Source: Bacillota bacterium (GTDB lineage: Bacteria > Bacillota > Bacilli > Alicyclobacillales > SLC66). From it: DNA of 64,000 nucleotides. The notes under the pieces are model-generated. The model ran no database searches. It had not been told where the DNA came from and saw only the letters and a list, made by a program, of their open reading frames with translations. This document shows positions 46,234 to 55,677 of the stretch, in pieces (position 1 is the stretch's first letter; each line of letters starts with the position of its first letter). Position numbers and translations under genes: made by a program. Where the stretch lies: the NCBI GenBank assembly GCA_026627345.1, contig JAPNUP010000010.1, forward strand, positions 1 to 64,000, read 5' to 3'.

Positions 46234-46262
46234 ATTATACGAATGGATGTTCGGAAAGTAAA
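46234..46262 (-). promoter_or_regulatory. Promoter of mrfAB with a LexA-like box in the spacer
   Basis: On the minus strand TTTACT (46262-46257) and a perfect TATAAT (46239-46234) are 17 bases apart. The spacer contains CGAACATCCATTCG (46253-46240), one mismatch from the symmetric CGAAC-N4-GTTCG SOS core. The placement suggests repression by LexA, but this is unproven. Confidence 0.55.
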
Positions 46263-46274
46263 TGCTAGATTCGT

Positions 46275-46721
46275 CTACTTCGCAAACAGCGCTAGGTACT
46301 CGCCGTACCCCTCGCGCTCCAGATCTTCCTTCGCGACAAAGCGCAGGGCAGCTGAGTTGATGCAGTATCGGAGCCCACCGAGTTCCTGCGGGCCGTCGTC
46401 GAATACGTGTCCGAGATGTGAGTCGGCTGTCTGACTGCGCACCTCTGTACGTACCATGCCGTGAGTGAAATCACCTTTTTCGATCACCTCATCCGCTGCA
46501 AGTGGCTTGGCAAAACTCGGCCAGCCACACCCGGAGTCGAATTTATCGAGAGAGGAAAACAGGGGTTTGCCTGATACGATGTCCACGTATAGTCCTTCGC
46601 CGTGATGATCCCAGAACTCATTGCGAAATGGCGGCTCTGTAGCGCTGTTTTGCGTCACTTCGTACTGCATCGGCGTCAATCGGTTCTTCAGATCTTCCTG
46701 TGTCATCTCTGTCAACTCCAT
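46275..46721 (-). CDS. msrB: Peptide-methionine (R)-S-oxide reductase
   Basis: 148-residue selenodomain-fold enzyme that reduces methionine-R-sulfoxide. The [10 protein letters not shown] motif (resolving cysteine), the [13 protein letters not shown] segment and the catalytic cysteine in [11 protein letters not shown] are all present. The CxxC zinc site of some MsrBs is absent. It starts one base after the stop of the TIM-barrel isomerase gene. The partner MsrA gene is elsewhere in the window at 55845. Confidence 0.95.
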   Translation of the reverse strand: MELTEMTQEDLKNRLTPMQYEVTQNSATEPPFRNEFWDHHGEGLYVDIVSGKPLFSSLDKFDSGCGWPSFAKPLAADEVIEKGDFTHGMVRTEVRSQTADSHLGHVFDDGPQELGGLRYCINSAALRFVAKEDLEREGYGEYLALFAK

Positions 46722-46722
46722 T

Positions 46723-47556
46723 TTACAAGATTGTACGCTTCACGACCGCTTTCACTCGCTCAATCCCGGCCCACTCGTCTCCGGGACCGTCGTATACGAT
46801 TGTGACAGGCCCATCAAAGCGAGCTTCTACTAACAAGTCGAGACAACTGCGAAGTTCTTTCTCATCCGGCATGCCGAAAGCGTCATAGTAACCTTTGGCA
46901 TGCACCTCGATCGCCCGTGGCAGGATACGCGCCAATTCAGTCATCTTCACGGGATTGGGAAAGTTGCCAAAATCGGCGATGAGCCCGAGCTCCCCATTGC
47001 ACGCATCCAAGAGATACAGGCAATTGTCAGCTGTAGACGCGAGTGATCGAAAATTCTCCGTGACCACGCCCACACCGCGCGCATCCGCATAATCAATCAG
47101 ATGCTTCAAAGCGTCCGCGCTGCGCGCCAGGGCTGCGTGGTCATCAGCCGCCGCTTCTCCTGCGACCACGCGAACACGTTTGGCGCCGACACGCGCCGCG
47201 ACGTCAATCCACTCTTCGATAAATGCCACATCGGCCGTGCGTCGCCCTGCGTCACGATGGCTGATATCCCCATAATCGATAAGCAACGTGTCAAAGGATA
47301 CTTTTGCTTCGCGAAACTTTTGCTTCAAGGTATTCAAATATTCGGGAGCCGTCGCGGGAAAGTGAAAGTGGCAAATGTCGAGGCTCTCGATCTCATGGCT
47401 AGAGGCAAGACTCGGCAAGTCGGTCAAGTCGTGCAGGCTCGGCTGAGTGACCGTTTCGGTGAAGATGGACTCGGTGTCAGCATCCCACTTGGTGAGCCGC
47501 AGTGGTCCCAAACTACGATGCAGACTCCAGCTGGTCAATGATATAGATGGTGACAT
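46723..47556 (-). CDS. Sugar phosphate isomerase/epimerase family TIM barrel
   Basis: 277 residues of the xylose-isomerase-like TIM barrel (AP endonuclease 2 superfamily). Metal-binding patterns include [28 protein letters not shown] and VHAKGYY. Product specificity cannot be told. The ATG at 47556 is preferred because homologues begin near [11 protein letters not shown]; the upstream open frame to 47664 merely translates repeat copy 5. That repeat itself supplies the start codon region (CACCATG on the minus strand), with no strong ribosome binding site. It is the first gene before msrB. Confidence 0.82.
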   Translation of the reverse strand: MSPSISLTSWSLHRSLGPLRLTKWDADTESIFTETVTQPSLHDLTDLPSLASSHEIESLDICHFHFPATAPEYLNTLKQKFREAKVSFDTLLIDYGDISHRDAGRRTADVAFIEEWIDVAARVGAKRVRVVAGEAAADDHAALARSADALKHLIDYADARGVGVVTENFRSLASTADNCLYLLDACNGELGLIADFGNFPNPVKMTELARILPRAIEVHAKGYYDAFGMPDEKELRSCLDLLVEARFDGPVTIVYDGPGDEWAGIERVKAVVKRTIL

Positions 47557-47612
47557 GGTGCTCTCGCACCACCGTCTACGGGAAGAATAAGCGGCTGTCG
47601 CCGGTATTCCGA
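47549..47612 (+). repeat. Dispersed hairpin repeat, copy 5
   Basis: GGTGACATGGTGCTCTCGCA, then CCACCGTCTACGGGAAGAAT, then AAGCGGCTGTCGCCGGTATT. The first hairpin can form GGTGC-TCTC-GCACC. It is the only copy lying antisense to the nearest gene, overlapping the isomerase start; in the sense direction the nfeD-like gene begins about 180 bases on. Confidence 0.85.
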
Positions 47613-47795
47613 GATAGGACAACGGATATCGCCTCCTGAGGATCCTGTGACCTGAGATCGTCATGGAACTATAGTAGCATACCGCGGCGTTGGCACCGAC
47701 GCCAAGTGTTGCTTTCCAATTTATTGTTGCTTTCGTAGAGACCAGCCCATATGATAGAAGGAGAAGGTTCTACTTTCCTTCGGGGGGTGTACAAG

Positions 47796-48251
47796 GTGAG
47801 CCCTTGGATCTGGTTTGGGTTGGCTTTGGTGCTCGGTATCATCGAACTCATGAGCACGACCTTTATTTTATTATGGGTAGCCATCGCTGCAGTTGTCACG
47901 GGGTTACTCAGTTTCCCCATGCATTTTTTTGACTGGCAGCTGATCGTCTTTGTCGTCCTGTCGGTTGTTCTTCTTATGATGACCCGACCTCTCGTCAAAC
48001 GTTGGCGAAGTGCGGGTTCTTCGACGTACCGCTCTAGTGTACAGGATTTGGAGGGCAAGGAAGGCGTCGTGATGGCGCGCATCGCGAATGGGCAGGCAGG
48101 GATGGTTCGCATCGAAGGACAGGTCTGGAGTGCGCGCGCCCATCATCCAGAGCAAGTGTTTGAACGAGGCGAGACAGTATGCGTTCGCGAGGCTGACGGC
48201 GTTTATCTGCAAGTCGAGCGCATGCACAGACAAGACGAGAACGGGAATTAA
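47796..48251 (+). CDS. NfeD-like membrane protein
   Basis: 151 residues. Two to three membrane segments lie in the first 70 (PWIWFGLALVLGIIELMST, then ALLSF... and WQLIVFVVLSVVLLMM), followed by a soluble OB-fold domain (GKEGVVMARIANGQAGMVRIE). This is the short NfeD type that partners SPFH proteins. The GTG at 47796 is preferred because CGGGGGG lies about 10 bases upstream; an ATG at 47751 is in frame. The SPFH gene follows 32 bases downstream. Confidence 0.85.
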   Translation: MSPWIWFGLALVLGIIELMSTTFILLWVAIAAVVTGLLSFPMHFFDWQLIVFVVLSVVLLMMTRPLVKRWRSAGSSTYRSSVQDLEGKEGVVMARIANGQAGMVRIEGQVWSARAHHPEQVFERGETVCVREADGVYLQVERMHRQDENGN

Positions 48252-48283
48252 AAGTCAGTCATCTTATTCACGGGGGTGTTCCT

Positions 48284-49246
48284 ATGTCTGGATCAGGCAT
48301 CACGGGTCTTATTATCCTGATCATTGTCGTGCTCATCATTTTACTGGTGGTTGCGCGCTCAGTAAAAATTGTAGGGCAGCAGACGATTGCGATCGTCGAA
48401 CGATTTGGTCGCTTTCATAAAGCGCTAAATCCAGGGCTGAACATCATCTTTCCATTTATCGATCGCGTGAAACGCACGATCGATTTACGCACACAACAGG
48501 TCACCGTTCCGAAGCAAGAAGTGATCACGCGCGACAACGTGAACATCAATATTGAAACCGTCTTCTTTTACACCGTCATTGATCCGAAACAAGCCACTTA
48601 TAACATTCAGAACTTCGTGCAAGGGATACAGAATATTACCGCGTCGAATATTCGCCAAGTTGTCGGTCACATGGAACTTGACGAAACCCTGTCTGGACGC
48701 GATCGCATCAGTCTAGAGCTACGGCAGTCCTTGGACGAAGTCACAGAGACGTGGGGCGTACGTATCGATCGGGTAGAAGTCATTGACATTCACCCGCCGA
48801 CAGAGATTCAAGCTTCCATGGAAAAGCAGATGAAAGCGGAGCGGGAGAAACGCGCCAACATCCTGCAGGCAGAAGGCGAGCGTCAAGCCGCCATCTTGCG
48901 AGCAGAAGGTGAGAAACAGGCCACGATCTTGCGTGCTGAGGCGGAAAAGGAAGCGAACATTCGGCGCGCGGAAGGTGTACAACAAGCGATCGTTCTCGAG
49001 GCCAACGGTCGTGCAGAAGGTATTCGTCTAGTGGCGGTGGGTGAGCGTAACCGCATCGAAATGCTGGCAGCTGCGGGATTGGATGAAAAGGTCCTAGCTT
49101 TCCAATCCTTTGAAGCCTTATCGAACATGGCGCAAGGACCTGCGAGCACCATCTTTATTCCATCGGGCGCGGTCAATACGCTGGCTAGTCTAGGCGCGAT
49201 CAGCAAAGTCTTTCAGGCAGCGCAAGAGGGTGGAGATCAACTGTAG
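48284..49246 (+). CDS. SPFH domain protein (stomatin/slipin, QmcA-like)
   Basis: 320 residues. An N-terminal membrane hairpin (about 6-26) is followed by the SPFH/PHB domain (QQTIAIVERFGRFHKALNPG) and a helical region of near-identical repeats around residues 195-245 (ILRAEGEKQA, ILRAEAEKEA, IRRAEGVQQA). Such proteins form membrane-bound ring assemblies and work with NfeD. It is directly downstream of the nfeD-like gene. Confidence 0.93.
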   Translation: MSGSGITGLIILIIVVLIILLVVARSVKIVGQQTIAIVERFGRFHKALNPGLNIIFPFIDRVKRTIDLRTQQVTVPKQEVITRDNVNINIETVFFYTVIDPKQATYNIQNFVQGIQNITASNIRQVVGHMELDETLSGRDRISLELRQSLDEVTETWGVRIDRVEVIDIHPPTEIQASMEKQMKAEREKRANILQAEGERQAAILRAEGEKQATILRAEAEKEANIRRAEGVQQAIVLEANGRAEGIRLVAVGERNRIEMLAAAGLDEKVLAFQSFEALSNMAQGPASTIFIPSGAVNTLASLGAISKVFQAAQEGGDQL

Positions 49247-49311
49247 TCCCAGATTGTCTGCGGATGACCCATCATGATTTCAGACAGCACGAGAAACAGG
49301 AGGGAGACTAG

Positions 49312-50219
49312 GTGAAACTCGGTGTCAGTACGTACAGTCTTTTGCCTGCCATTGAGCGTGGGCAGATGACCGTGTTGGAGGTGGTGGAATGGATCGCCGC
49401 CCATGGAGGGACACATGTAGAGGTGGTGCCTTTCGGTTTTCGCTTAACTGATAACCCCGGTCTCACCGATGAATCAGAGAGACTGCCAAGCGCGTAGGCA
49501 TTGACGTGTCCAATTATGCTGTCTTGTCGAACTTTACGCAGTCCGACACCGAGGCGTATGAGCAAGAAATTTCCCGGGTGATGAAGGAGGTCGATGTTGC
49601 GTACCGACTGGGTGCTAAACGCATGCGCCATGATGTCGCTTGGCGTAAGCGTAGCGCTGAAGAAGAAGGGGGCGCAGCCGGTGCCCTGTGGACGGAAGAC
49701 TCTATTACGATCGCTCGTTTCGAGGCGGTCTTACCACAGATGGCACGCGCTTGCCAGCGTATTGCGGACTATGCGGCGCAGTTCGGGATCATCACCAGTG
49801 TGGAAAACCACCTATTTCTGGTGCAGGCCTCTGATCGCGTGCAACGTCTGATACAGGCGGTGGATCGACCCAATTACAAGACCACGCTCGATACCGGGAA
49901 TTTTGTTTGTGTCGATGAGAGTCCAGTGGTAGGCGTTCGTAAGAATCTGCCGTATGCGAGTATGGTTCATTTGAAGGATTTTCATATTCGCCAGGCTGCA
50001 CACGATCCTGGGGAAGGATGGTTTCGCTCCGCCTACGGCACTTACTTGCGTGGTTCCATCTTTGGACATGGAGATATCGATGTATGGGCCATTTTACGAC
50101 ATATGAAGGCGTGTGGTTATGACGGCTACGCTACGATCGAGTTTGAAGGGATCGAAGACTGCGAGATGGGGACGCGCATTAGTTTAGAGAATGCGCGTCG
50201 GATATGGAGCGAAGTCTAA
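49312..50219 (+). pseudogene. Sugar phosphate isomerase/epimerase, frameshifted
   Basis: The first 58 codons (GTG start at 49312 after AGGAGGGA) encode a TIM-barrel start (KLGVSTYSLLPAIERG). Around 49487 the frame is lost: the sequence reads AGACTGCCAAGCGC, where one extra G would give R-L-A-K-R and continue as VGIDVSNYAVLSNFTQ in the downstream frame. The remainder to 50219 is intact (TTLDTGNFVCVDE, VHLKDFHIR, HGDIDVWAILRHM). This is a single-base deletion in the genome or in the assembly. If the sequence is right, the protein is split and probably inactive. Confidence 0.85.
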
Positions 50220-50227
50220 AGTCTAGG

Positions 50228-51019
50228 TCACGTAGGGATGCGGTGCGGCGTGCGAGCACGCATACGCTGATAGATCGTCTGATCAGGCAACTGCAGGAAC
50301 AGTTTTTGACTCGGGCTACCGAATCGATCATTGGTGTTGACTTCAAATACCCAGAGTTTTCCTTTGCGGCCGAGTCCGAGATCGACCCCGATTTCTTCGA
50401 AGTCCTGGTAGCGATCTAACGAGTGCGCAATGGCAAGACCAGCTTGTTCGGCGCTGATGGGCACTTGTTTGCGTATGGCAGGTGAGCGCAACACGATTTT
50501 GGTGACATCGGCAAGCGGCAAGACTTTTCCTTCGGTTGCTCCGACGTTTGACACAATCGATTGCGTGCCACTCACCCGGACGAGGATACCGGCGCACACC
50601 CACGACCGGTCAGGTTCCCGTTGCATATGCACTCGGATATCAAAAGGACGGCCTTTGATGCTGAGCACAGGCGCCGCTTGTTGCACGATGCTATGCCTAG
50701 GAAGATAGACGCGCAAAATGCGCGCGCGCACAGCAGCCAAGGTATAGGCTGGACTGGCCTTCAGGCGCCCTTGTCTGCGCCAGCGCCAGGTATCAGAGCC
50801 AGCGACGCGATCGATGCGACTGATCTGTTTTCCGCCCCACGTTCCGAGTGGCTTCACATAAACGGATCGGTACCGCTTGAGCATCCGGGTGAGTGATTGG
50901 GCACTCAGTAACTCTGTAGCCAGGAGCTTTGCAGGAGCGGTCGATTCTTGAGACAGCAAGCGGTGCATCTCCCATTTGTCATAAAACTCGCGTATAGGAT
51001 CAAACACCGGAATGGCCAT
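50228..51019 (-). CDS. YheC/YheD-family ATP-grasp protein
   Basis: 263 residues. Residues 65-260 match the YheC/D ATP-grasp type: YVKPLGTWGGKQISRI, GRPFDIRVHMQ, VGATEGKVLPL, EIGVDLGLGRKGKLWVFEVNT. Relatives occur in endospore formers and are associated with the spore coat. The ATG at 51019 has AAAGGAGGG upstream. It is divergent from the lactonase gene with about 90 bases between starts. The ligand of the ATP-grasp reaction is unknown. Confidence 0.87.
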   Translation of the reverse strand: MAIPVFDPIREFYDKWEMHRLLSQESTAPAKLLATELLSAQSLTRMLKRYRSVYVKPLGTWGGKQISRIDRVAGSDTWRWRRQGRLKASPAYTLAAVRARILRVYLPRHSIVQQAAPVLSIKGRPFDIRVHMQREPDRSWVCAGILVRVSGTQSIVSNVGATEGKVLPLADVTKIVLRSPAIRKQVPISAEQAGLAIAHSLDRYQDFEEIGVDLGLGRKGKLWVFEVNTNDRFGSPSQKLFLQLPDQTIYQRMRARTPHRIPT

Positions 51020-51110
51020 ACGACGCCCTCCTTTCTGGTCGCAGTGTATGCGACAGCCGGCATGCTCGTATGGGCGAGGTCTGGACAATAATCGATCAGG
51101 ATGTGAAAAA

Positions 51111-52175
51111 GTGACTGACAGCAACCGATTTCAGTGGATTTTTGTAGGGACCTACGGGCCCGAAAGTACAGAGGCGATTGAGGTTCTGCTTTTCGACGCT
51201 AGTGAAGGAACGCTTACGCGACAAAGTGGAATCTCGGGTATCGCGAACCCCTCCTTTCTTGCGGTGGCGTCACTCGGTCACCTTCTGTACGCGGTGAGCG
51301 AGACGGAACAAGGGGCAGTGGCAGCGTACCGGATTGATGCCACCACGGGGTCGCTCACCGTTTGCGATCGTCAAATGACAGCAGGTGGATCGCCTTGCTA
51401 TGTCAGTCTCGATCCACATCGATCGTACTTGTCTGTTACCAACTACACAGGGGCGAACATCACCTGGTTGGCACTTTCTTCTGACGGTAAGTTCGCTCGA
51501 CCGGGACAGATCACGACACACACTGGTCATAGCGTGCATCCTCGCCAAGCATCACCGCATCCGCACAGCGTCGTTCCCGATCCTTACAGCAACTTTCGCC
51601 TTGTCTGCGATCTAGGGCTTGATAAAGTGATCGTGTATCGCTTCGATGATACGGCCAAGGAATGGGTCTGGCATCACGAGGTGGAGACCAATGCGGGATC
51701 TGGCCCTCGTCACCTCGCCTTTCACCCGCATCTCGCCATAGTTTACGTCGCGCAAGAGCTCGATTCTACGGTAGCTGTGTACCATTTCGATCGCTTAGAA
51801 GGGCGACTGCAGTGGGTGCAGACGGTCAGTACGTTGCCGCAAACGTACACAGGAGAAAGTACTGCTGCTGATCTGCACGTGTCTTCGGACGGTAGATACC
51901 TTTATGCGTCCAATCGCGGACATGACAGTTTGGTGACTTTTGGCATCGATGATACTGGAGGCCTCGTCGTCCTGGCACACACAAACGCAGGAGGACGCAC
52001 GCCACGCAACTTTCTACTTACACCAGATGGACGGCACATACTCGTAGCCAATCAGGACTCTGATTCGATCGTCGTGATGTGCCTCGATCACACGGGGATT
52101 CCGTCGCCCACGGGATACACATATACAGTAGCGCAACCAGTCTGTCTGCAGGCTTTACCTACAGAAAGGCAGTGA
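51111..52175 (+). CDS. Lactonase family beta-propeller (6-phosphogluconolactonase type)
   Basis: 354 residues forming a seven-bladed propeller of the YkgB/Pgl type: FVGTYGP near the N-terminus, the conserved GGSPCYVSLDP, HPHSVVPDPYSNF, GSGPRHLAFHP and YLYASNRGHDSLVTF. It probably hydrolyses 6-phosphogluconolactone in the pentose phosphate pathway, though related lactones are possible. The GTG at 51111 follows CAGGATGTG. Confidence 0.88.
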   Translation: MTDSNRFQWIFVGTYGPESTEAIEVLLFDASEGTLTRQSGISGIANPSFLAVASLGHLLYAVSETEQGAVAAYRIDATTGSLTVCDRQMTAGGSPCYVSLDPHRSYLSVTNYTGANITWLALSSDGKFARPGQITTHTGHSVHPRQASPHPHSVVPDPYSNFRLVCDLGLDKVIVYRFDDTAKEWVWHHEVETNAGSGPRHLAFHPHLAIVYVAQELDSTVAVYHFDRLEGRLQWVQTVSTLPQTYTGESTAADLHVSSDGRYLYASNRGHDSLVTFGIDDTGGLVVLAHTNAGGRTPRNFLLTPDGRHILVANQDSDSIVVMCLDHTGIPSPTGYTYTVAQPVCLQALPTERQ

Positions 52176-52241
52176 ACTCGTATACAGATGCTTCCAACTG
52201 GTGATGATGAACATCATCATGAACGACGTGGAGGCATCAGC

Positions 52242-53771
52242 GTGCACGAGCGAGCATCCAATCCAAGGCCAAGCTGTCCCCAATCCGCTTGGCTCAATAG
52301 CGCAAGTCTCCCTGCCTTTCCTACCCTACAAGCGAATGTTGAAGTCGACGTAGTCATTGTCGGTGGCGGTATCACTGGTGTGACTGCAGCCTATCTGCTA
52401 TCGCAAGCTGGCCAACGTGTCGCTCTGCTAGAGGCCAGTCGCGTTTTGCATGGTGCGACCGGACACACTACCGCCAAGGTCACAGCGCAGCACAACCTGA
52501 TCTATGACGAGCTCATTCGCCATATGGGTGTACAGCAGGCGAAACGCTACTACGAGGCCAATGCGCAAGCCCTCTCTTTCATACGCAAGACCGTGAAAAA
52601 ACACGCCATAGCGTGTCAATTTGAAGATCAGGATGCCTACGTTTATGCGGTCACAGACGAGGAAGCGAGAAAGCTCGATAAAGAGTGGCGCGCCTACCAA
52701 ACTTTATCGATCGATGGAGATTTGGTGGGGGAGATTCCGTTCGCCTTACCGGTGAAGCAGGCGCTCGTCATGAAACGCCAAGCGCAGTTTCATCCCGTGC
52801 AGTATTTGCGGCGACTTGTGCAAGCCACCGTCGATTACGGGGGCCAGATCTATGAAGGTACGACTGCCACTGGGATTGAAGAAGCAGAGCAGCCTAGTGT
52901 CGTGACCAGCGACGGTTTTCGTGTCCGCGGTCGAAAAGTCCTTGCGTGTACACACTTTCCTTTTTACGACGGTGCAGGTTTCTATTTTTCACGGTTGCAC
53001 GCAGAGCGAGGGTACATCATCGTGGGCAGGACCCAGAAGCCGTTTCCCGGTGGCATGTATATCAGTGCTGACAGTCCTTCGCGGTCCATGCGATCGATCA
53101 CCATCGCTGGGGAGCCCCTCACGCTGATCAGCGGCGAAGCTCACAAGGCAGGCCAAGGTGAAGATACAGTGAAGCACTATGAAGCGCTCGAGGCGTTTGC
53201 CAAAGAGGTGCTTGGACTGACGGAAATCTTGTACCGCTGGTCTAATCAAGATCTGTTTACACTCGACAAAGTGCCATACATCGGACCACTTTCCAGTGGA
53301 CATAAAGATGTACTCGTCGCAACCGGGTATATGAAGTGGGGAATGACAACAGGCACCGCAGCGGCTCGTATCCTGTGCGACCTGGTGCTCGAACGCGAAA
53401 ATCCAGCGGCCGGACTCTTTGCACCGAGTCGCTTTTACGTCGATCCCAGTCTCAAGAACTTTCTTTCGCAAAACGTCAATGTCACGGCGCATTTGATCGA
53501 AGGTAAATTCGAAGCGCCCACGAGGCAAGTAGAGGACCTGTCCGATGACGAAGGCGCTGTCGTCAATTTTCACGGACGCCGTGCGGGGGCTTATCGAGAT
53601 GCAGGTGGCCAACTGTTCGTGGTAGACACAACCTGTACGCATATGTATTGCGAAGTCAACTGGAATCATGGGGATCGCACGTGGGATTGTCCGTGTCATG
53701 GCTCGCGCTTCTCGTGTCGTGGAGAAGTTGTGGAGGGTCCTGCCAAAGAGCCGTTGGAGAGACTGTATTAG
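52242..53771 (+). CDS. FAD-dependent oxidoreductase with C-terminal Rieske domain
   Basis: 509 residues. A DadA-like FAD domain begins at VDVVIVGGGITGVTAAYLL and shows the G-x-G-x-x-G pattern. The last 95 residues form a Rieske [2Fe-2S] domain with CTHMYCEVNW and CPCHGSRFS supplying two Cys and two His. This fusion occurs in Bacillus YhfW; its substrate is not known. The GTG at 52242 is preferred because GTGGAGG lies upstream; ATG at 52188 is in frame. A terminator follows. Confidence 0.9.
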   Translation: MHERASNPRPSCPQSAWLNSASLPAFPTLQANVEVDVVIVGGGITGVTAAYLLSQAGQRVALLEASRVLHGATGHTTAKVTAQHNLIYDELIRHMGVQQAKRYYEANAQALSFIRKTVKKHAIACQFEDQDAYVYAVTDEEARKLDKEWRAYQTLSIDGDLVGEIPFALPVKQALVMKRQAQFHPVQYLRRLVQATVDYGGQIYEGTTATGIEEAEQPSVVTSDGFRVRGRKVLACTHFPFYDGAGFYFSRLHAERGYIIVGRTQKPFPGGMYISADSPSRSMRSITIAGEPLTLISGEAHKAGQGEDTVKHYEALEAFAKEVLGLTEILYRWSNQDLFTLDKVPYIGPLSSGHKDVLVATGYMKWGMTTGTAAARILCDLVLERENPAAGLFAPSRFYVDPSLKNFLSQNVNVTAHLIEGKFEAPTRQVEDLSDDEGAVVNFHGRRAGAYRDAGGQLFVVDTTCTHMYCEVNWNHGDRTWDCPCHGSRFSCRGEVVEGPAKEPLERLY

Positions 53772-53787
53772 TTTCTTCATAAGAGTA

Positions 53788-53820
53788 AGGAGCCGTGCCC
53801 GATTCCGGTTCGGCTCCTAA
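53788..53820. terminator. Terminator between the Rieske oxidoreductase and tatC genes
   Basis: AGGAGCCG and CGGCTCCT form an 8-bp stem around a 15-base loop in the gap between two convergent genes. T-runs are weak on both sides. Confidence 0.55.
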
Positions 53821-53837
53821 ATGAGTGGGAGGCTTGC

Positions 53838-54602
53838 CTAAGCGCCCATCTTGCCGCTCGACTTGTCTTCCTCATGCGCAAGTGTCCGTGCTTCGGCGCG
53901 TGCATTTCGTTTCACCTGCACCCTACAAAGCAAGATGCTGATTTCGTACAGCGCCATCATCGGCGTGGCGACACTCAGGTGAGAGATCAATTCTGGCGGA
54001 CTGATCAAAGACGCTGCGATGACGATGATCAAGTACGCATTCTTACGCATCTTCGACAGGAAAGCAGGGCTGACCACTCCGATTTGTGTTAGAAACAACA
54101 GTGCAATCGGCATTTCAAAAATCAGGCCAAAAGGTAACGTTAGGTTTGTCAGAAAGGAAAAGTAATTTTCTGCGGTTATCACGATCTGAAACTGCAATGC
54201 AGCGAGCGTGAGCAAGAAATGGAGCAAAATCGGGAAAATCACAAAGTATGAAAAGAGCACGCCGCCCACAAACATCAGAGCGATAAAAGGCAGTAAAGAT
54301 AGCGCCATACGGCTCTCTCGAGGCGATAAAGCGGGTTTTACAAATAGCCAGATTTGAAACAAGATAAAGGGTAATGAAATCCCGAACGCGGTCAGGCCTG
54401 CCAGCATGAAGTAAATTTGAATCACATCGCCTGGGCCTAGCACCGCCAGATGCACGTGACCGAGCGGGAGGGTAAGCACATGCAAAATGCGTGTGATAAA
54501 GGCAAGTGCTGCGGCAAAAGCGGCGACAAAGAAGATCAGGCTGTAAACCAGGCGTTTTCTCAGGTCAGTCAGATGTTCGACTACCGTCCACTCACTTTCC
54601 AT
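53838..54602 (-). CDS. tatC: Twin-arginine translocase subunit TatC
   Basis: 254 residues with six membrane segments. Conserved features include the N-terminal EHLTDLRKRLVYSL, the FVKPALSPRESR loop and the FEMPIALLFLTQIGVV segment. It binds the twin-arginine signal of exported folded proteins. The ATG at 54602 follows AAGGTGTGAAGG; it lies 5 bases after the tatA stop. The adjacent ferritin-like proteins carry twin-arginine signals and are the obvious substrates. The other tatA copy has no tatC next to it. Confidence 0.96.
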   Translation of the reverse strand: MESEWTVVEHLTDLRKRLVYSLIFFVAAFAAALAFITRILHVLTLPLGHVHLAVLGPGDVIQIYFMLAGLTAFGISLPFILFQIWLFVKPALSPRESRMALSLLPFIALMFVGGVLFSYFVIFPILLHFLLTLAALQFQIVITAENYFSFLTNLTLPFGLIFEMPIALLFLTQIGVVSPAFLSKMRKNAYLIIVIAASLISPPELISHLSVATPMMALYEISILLCRVQVKRNARAEARTLAHEEDKSSGKMGA

Positions 54603-54607
54603 GACCT

Positions 54608-54874
54608 TCACACCTTATCCGACGAAGTTTCTGCTGAAGCGATGCTTACACTTGCTGCCAACGTGTCAGAGGAAGCGGCAGAGGTAGCTGTATCACTGAC
54701 AGGTACGACGATCGATGGTTCGTCATCGCCCATGATGCCTTTGGTGGCAGATTTGAATTCACGTAGCGTTTTGCCCATCGACTTACCGAGTTCAGGCAGT
54801 CGCTTCGGGCCAAATACGATGAGGGCAAAGAGAATAATCAGTATTACACCAGGCATTCCTATGTTCGATAGCAT
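54608..54874 (-). CDS. tatA: Twin-arginine translocase subunit TatA, copy 1
   Basis: 88 residues: one N-terminal membrane helix ([14 protein letters not shown]), the [14 protein letters not shown] hinge and an amphipathic helix, then an acidic and Ser/Thr-rich tail. It forms the Tat pore with TatC encoded just downstream. AGGAG-type site upstream. Identical in protein sequence to the copy at 56715. Confidence 0.95.
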   Translation of the reverse strand: MLSNIGMPGVILIILFALIVFGPKRLPELGKSMGKTLREFKSATKGIMGDDEPSIVVPVSDTATSAASSDTLAASVSIASAETSSDKV

Positions 54875-54948
54875 GTGGGTCGCTCCTTTTGTGAGTTAGG
54901 ATAGAGCCGACACAGCAAAGATATCGGCTCCAGGATTTGTGAGTGCAC

Positions 54949-55677
54949 TTAGTTGTTCGGATTGCGCACGCCTGCGACTGCGCTAAGGATCTGTTGATCA
55001 GTCGGCAGTGCATAAGGGCCATCTGTATTCGTACCTTTAGATAGGAAAGGCACGAGAGCCGTGGCCACACTGGCAACTGTCGAACCACTTGGTGGCGCTT
55101 GTTCGAGCGACAGATTGTTGGGCACGCTCTTGTTGAGAATGACCCGGCCAAGTACTCGGTGTTCGGCTTCGATGCCCATGATCTGTCCAGCGAGTACGGC
55201 AAGGTCGTTTCGTCCGTTTGTCGCAAACTGATAGATGCCAGCGAGGTACGCTTCGATGAACGCGGTTTCTAAAGCTTCGAGGACGGCGACGAATGTAGAG
55301 TCGTTGGCAAATGTGCCGCTCGGGAAGTAAAAATTCGGGTTGGTTCCAGCTACCGAGACGGCGCCTGCATTGGACAGCAGTGTTGCGTGGTAGTATTCTT
55401 CATCCAAGGCTGCGCGAACGTACGGCTGGTTGTCCTGATTATTTGTCATCGGCAGCGTACTACCGTTTTGCAAGGCAGTATAGTAAAACGTCGTGGCGAG
55501 TTGCTCTGCCGTCAATGCGTAGTTGATGATCTCTGTCGTGGATTCCCCGGTTGCTGCAAATGCCGGAACGACGCCCATGACGGGTTCCGCGAGTCCTCCA
55601 AGTGTTACAGCAGCGCCTACAATGCCTGCCTTTTTAAGAAATTCTCTGCGGTTGGTCGTGTTCGTTGCCACCCTCAT
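54949..55677 (-). CDS. Tat-exported ferritin-like protein, copy 1
   Basis: 242 residues. The N-terminus has a twin-arginine signal (TNRREFLKKAG, a hydrophobic stretch and an AFA-A cleavage region near residue 45). The mature part is a ferritin-like four-helix bundle with candidate di-iron ligands in LTAEQLATTFYY, LDEEYYHATLL, ALETAFIEAY and GIEAEHRVLG. It would act outside the cytoplasmic membrane. It is the first gene of the ferritin-tatA-tatC operon, so the exporter is built with its cargo. Starts near 55677 with AGGGGTG close by; a GTG two codons later is possible. Confidence 0.9.
   Translation of the reverse strand: MRVATNTTNRREFLKKAGIVGAAVTLGGLAEPVMGVVPAFAATGESTTEIINYALTAEQLATTFYYTALQNGSTLPMTNNQDNQPYVRAALDEEYYHATLLSNAGAVSVAGTNPNFYFPSGTFANDSTFVAVLEALETAFIEAYLAGIYQFATNGRNDLAVLAGQIMGIEAEHRVLGRVILNKSVPNNLSLEQAPPSGSTVASVATALVPFLSKGTNTDGPYALPTDQQILSAVAGVRNPNN

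Noticed and set aside
47557-47664. Extended N-terminus of the isomerase at 46723
   Set aside because: It is a translation of repeat copy 5 and the gap beyond it; homologues start near residue SISLTSW.
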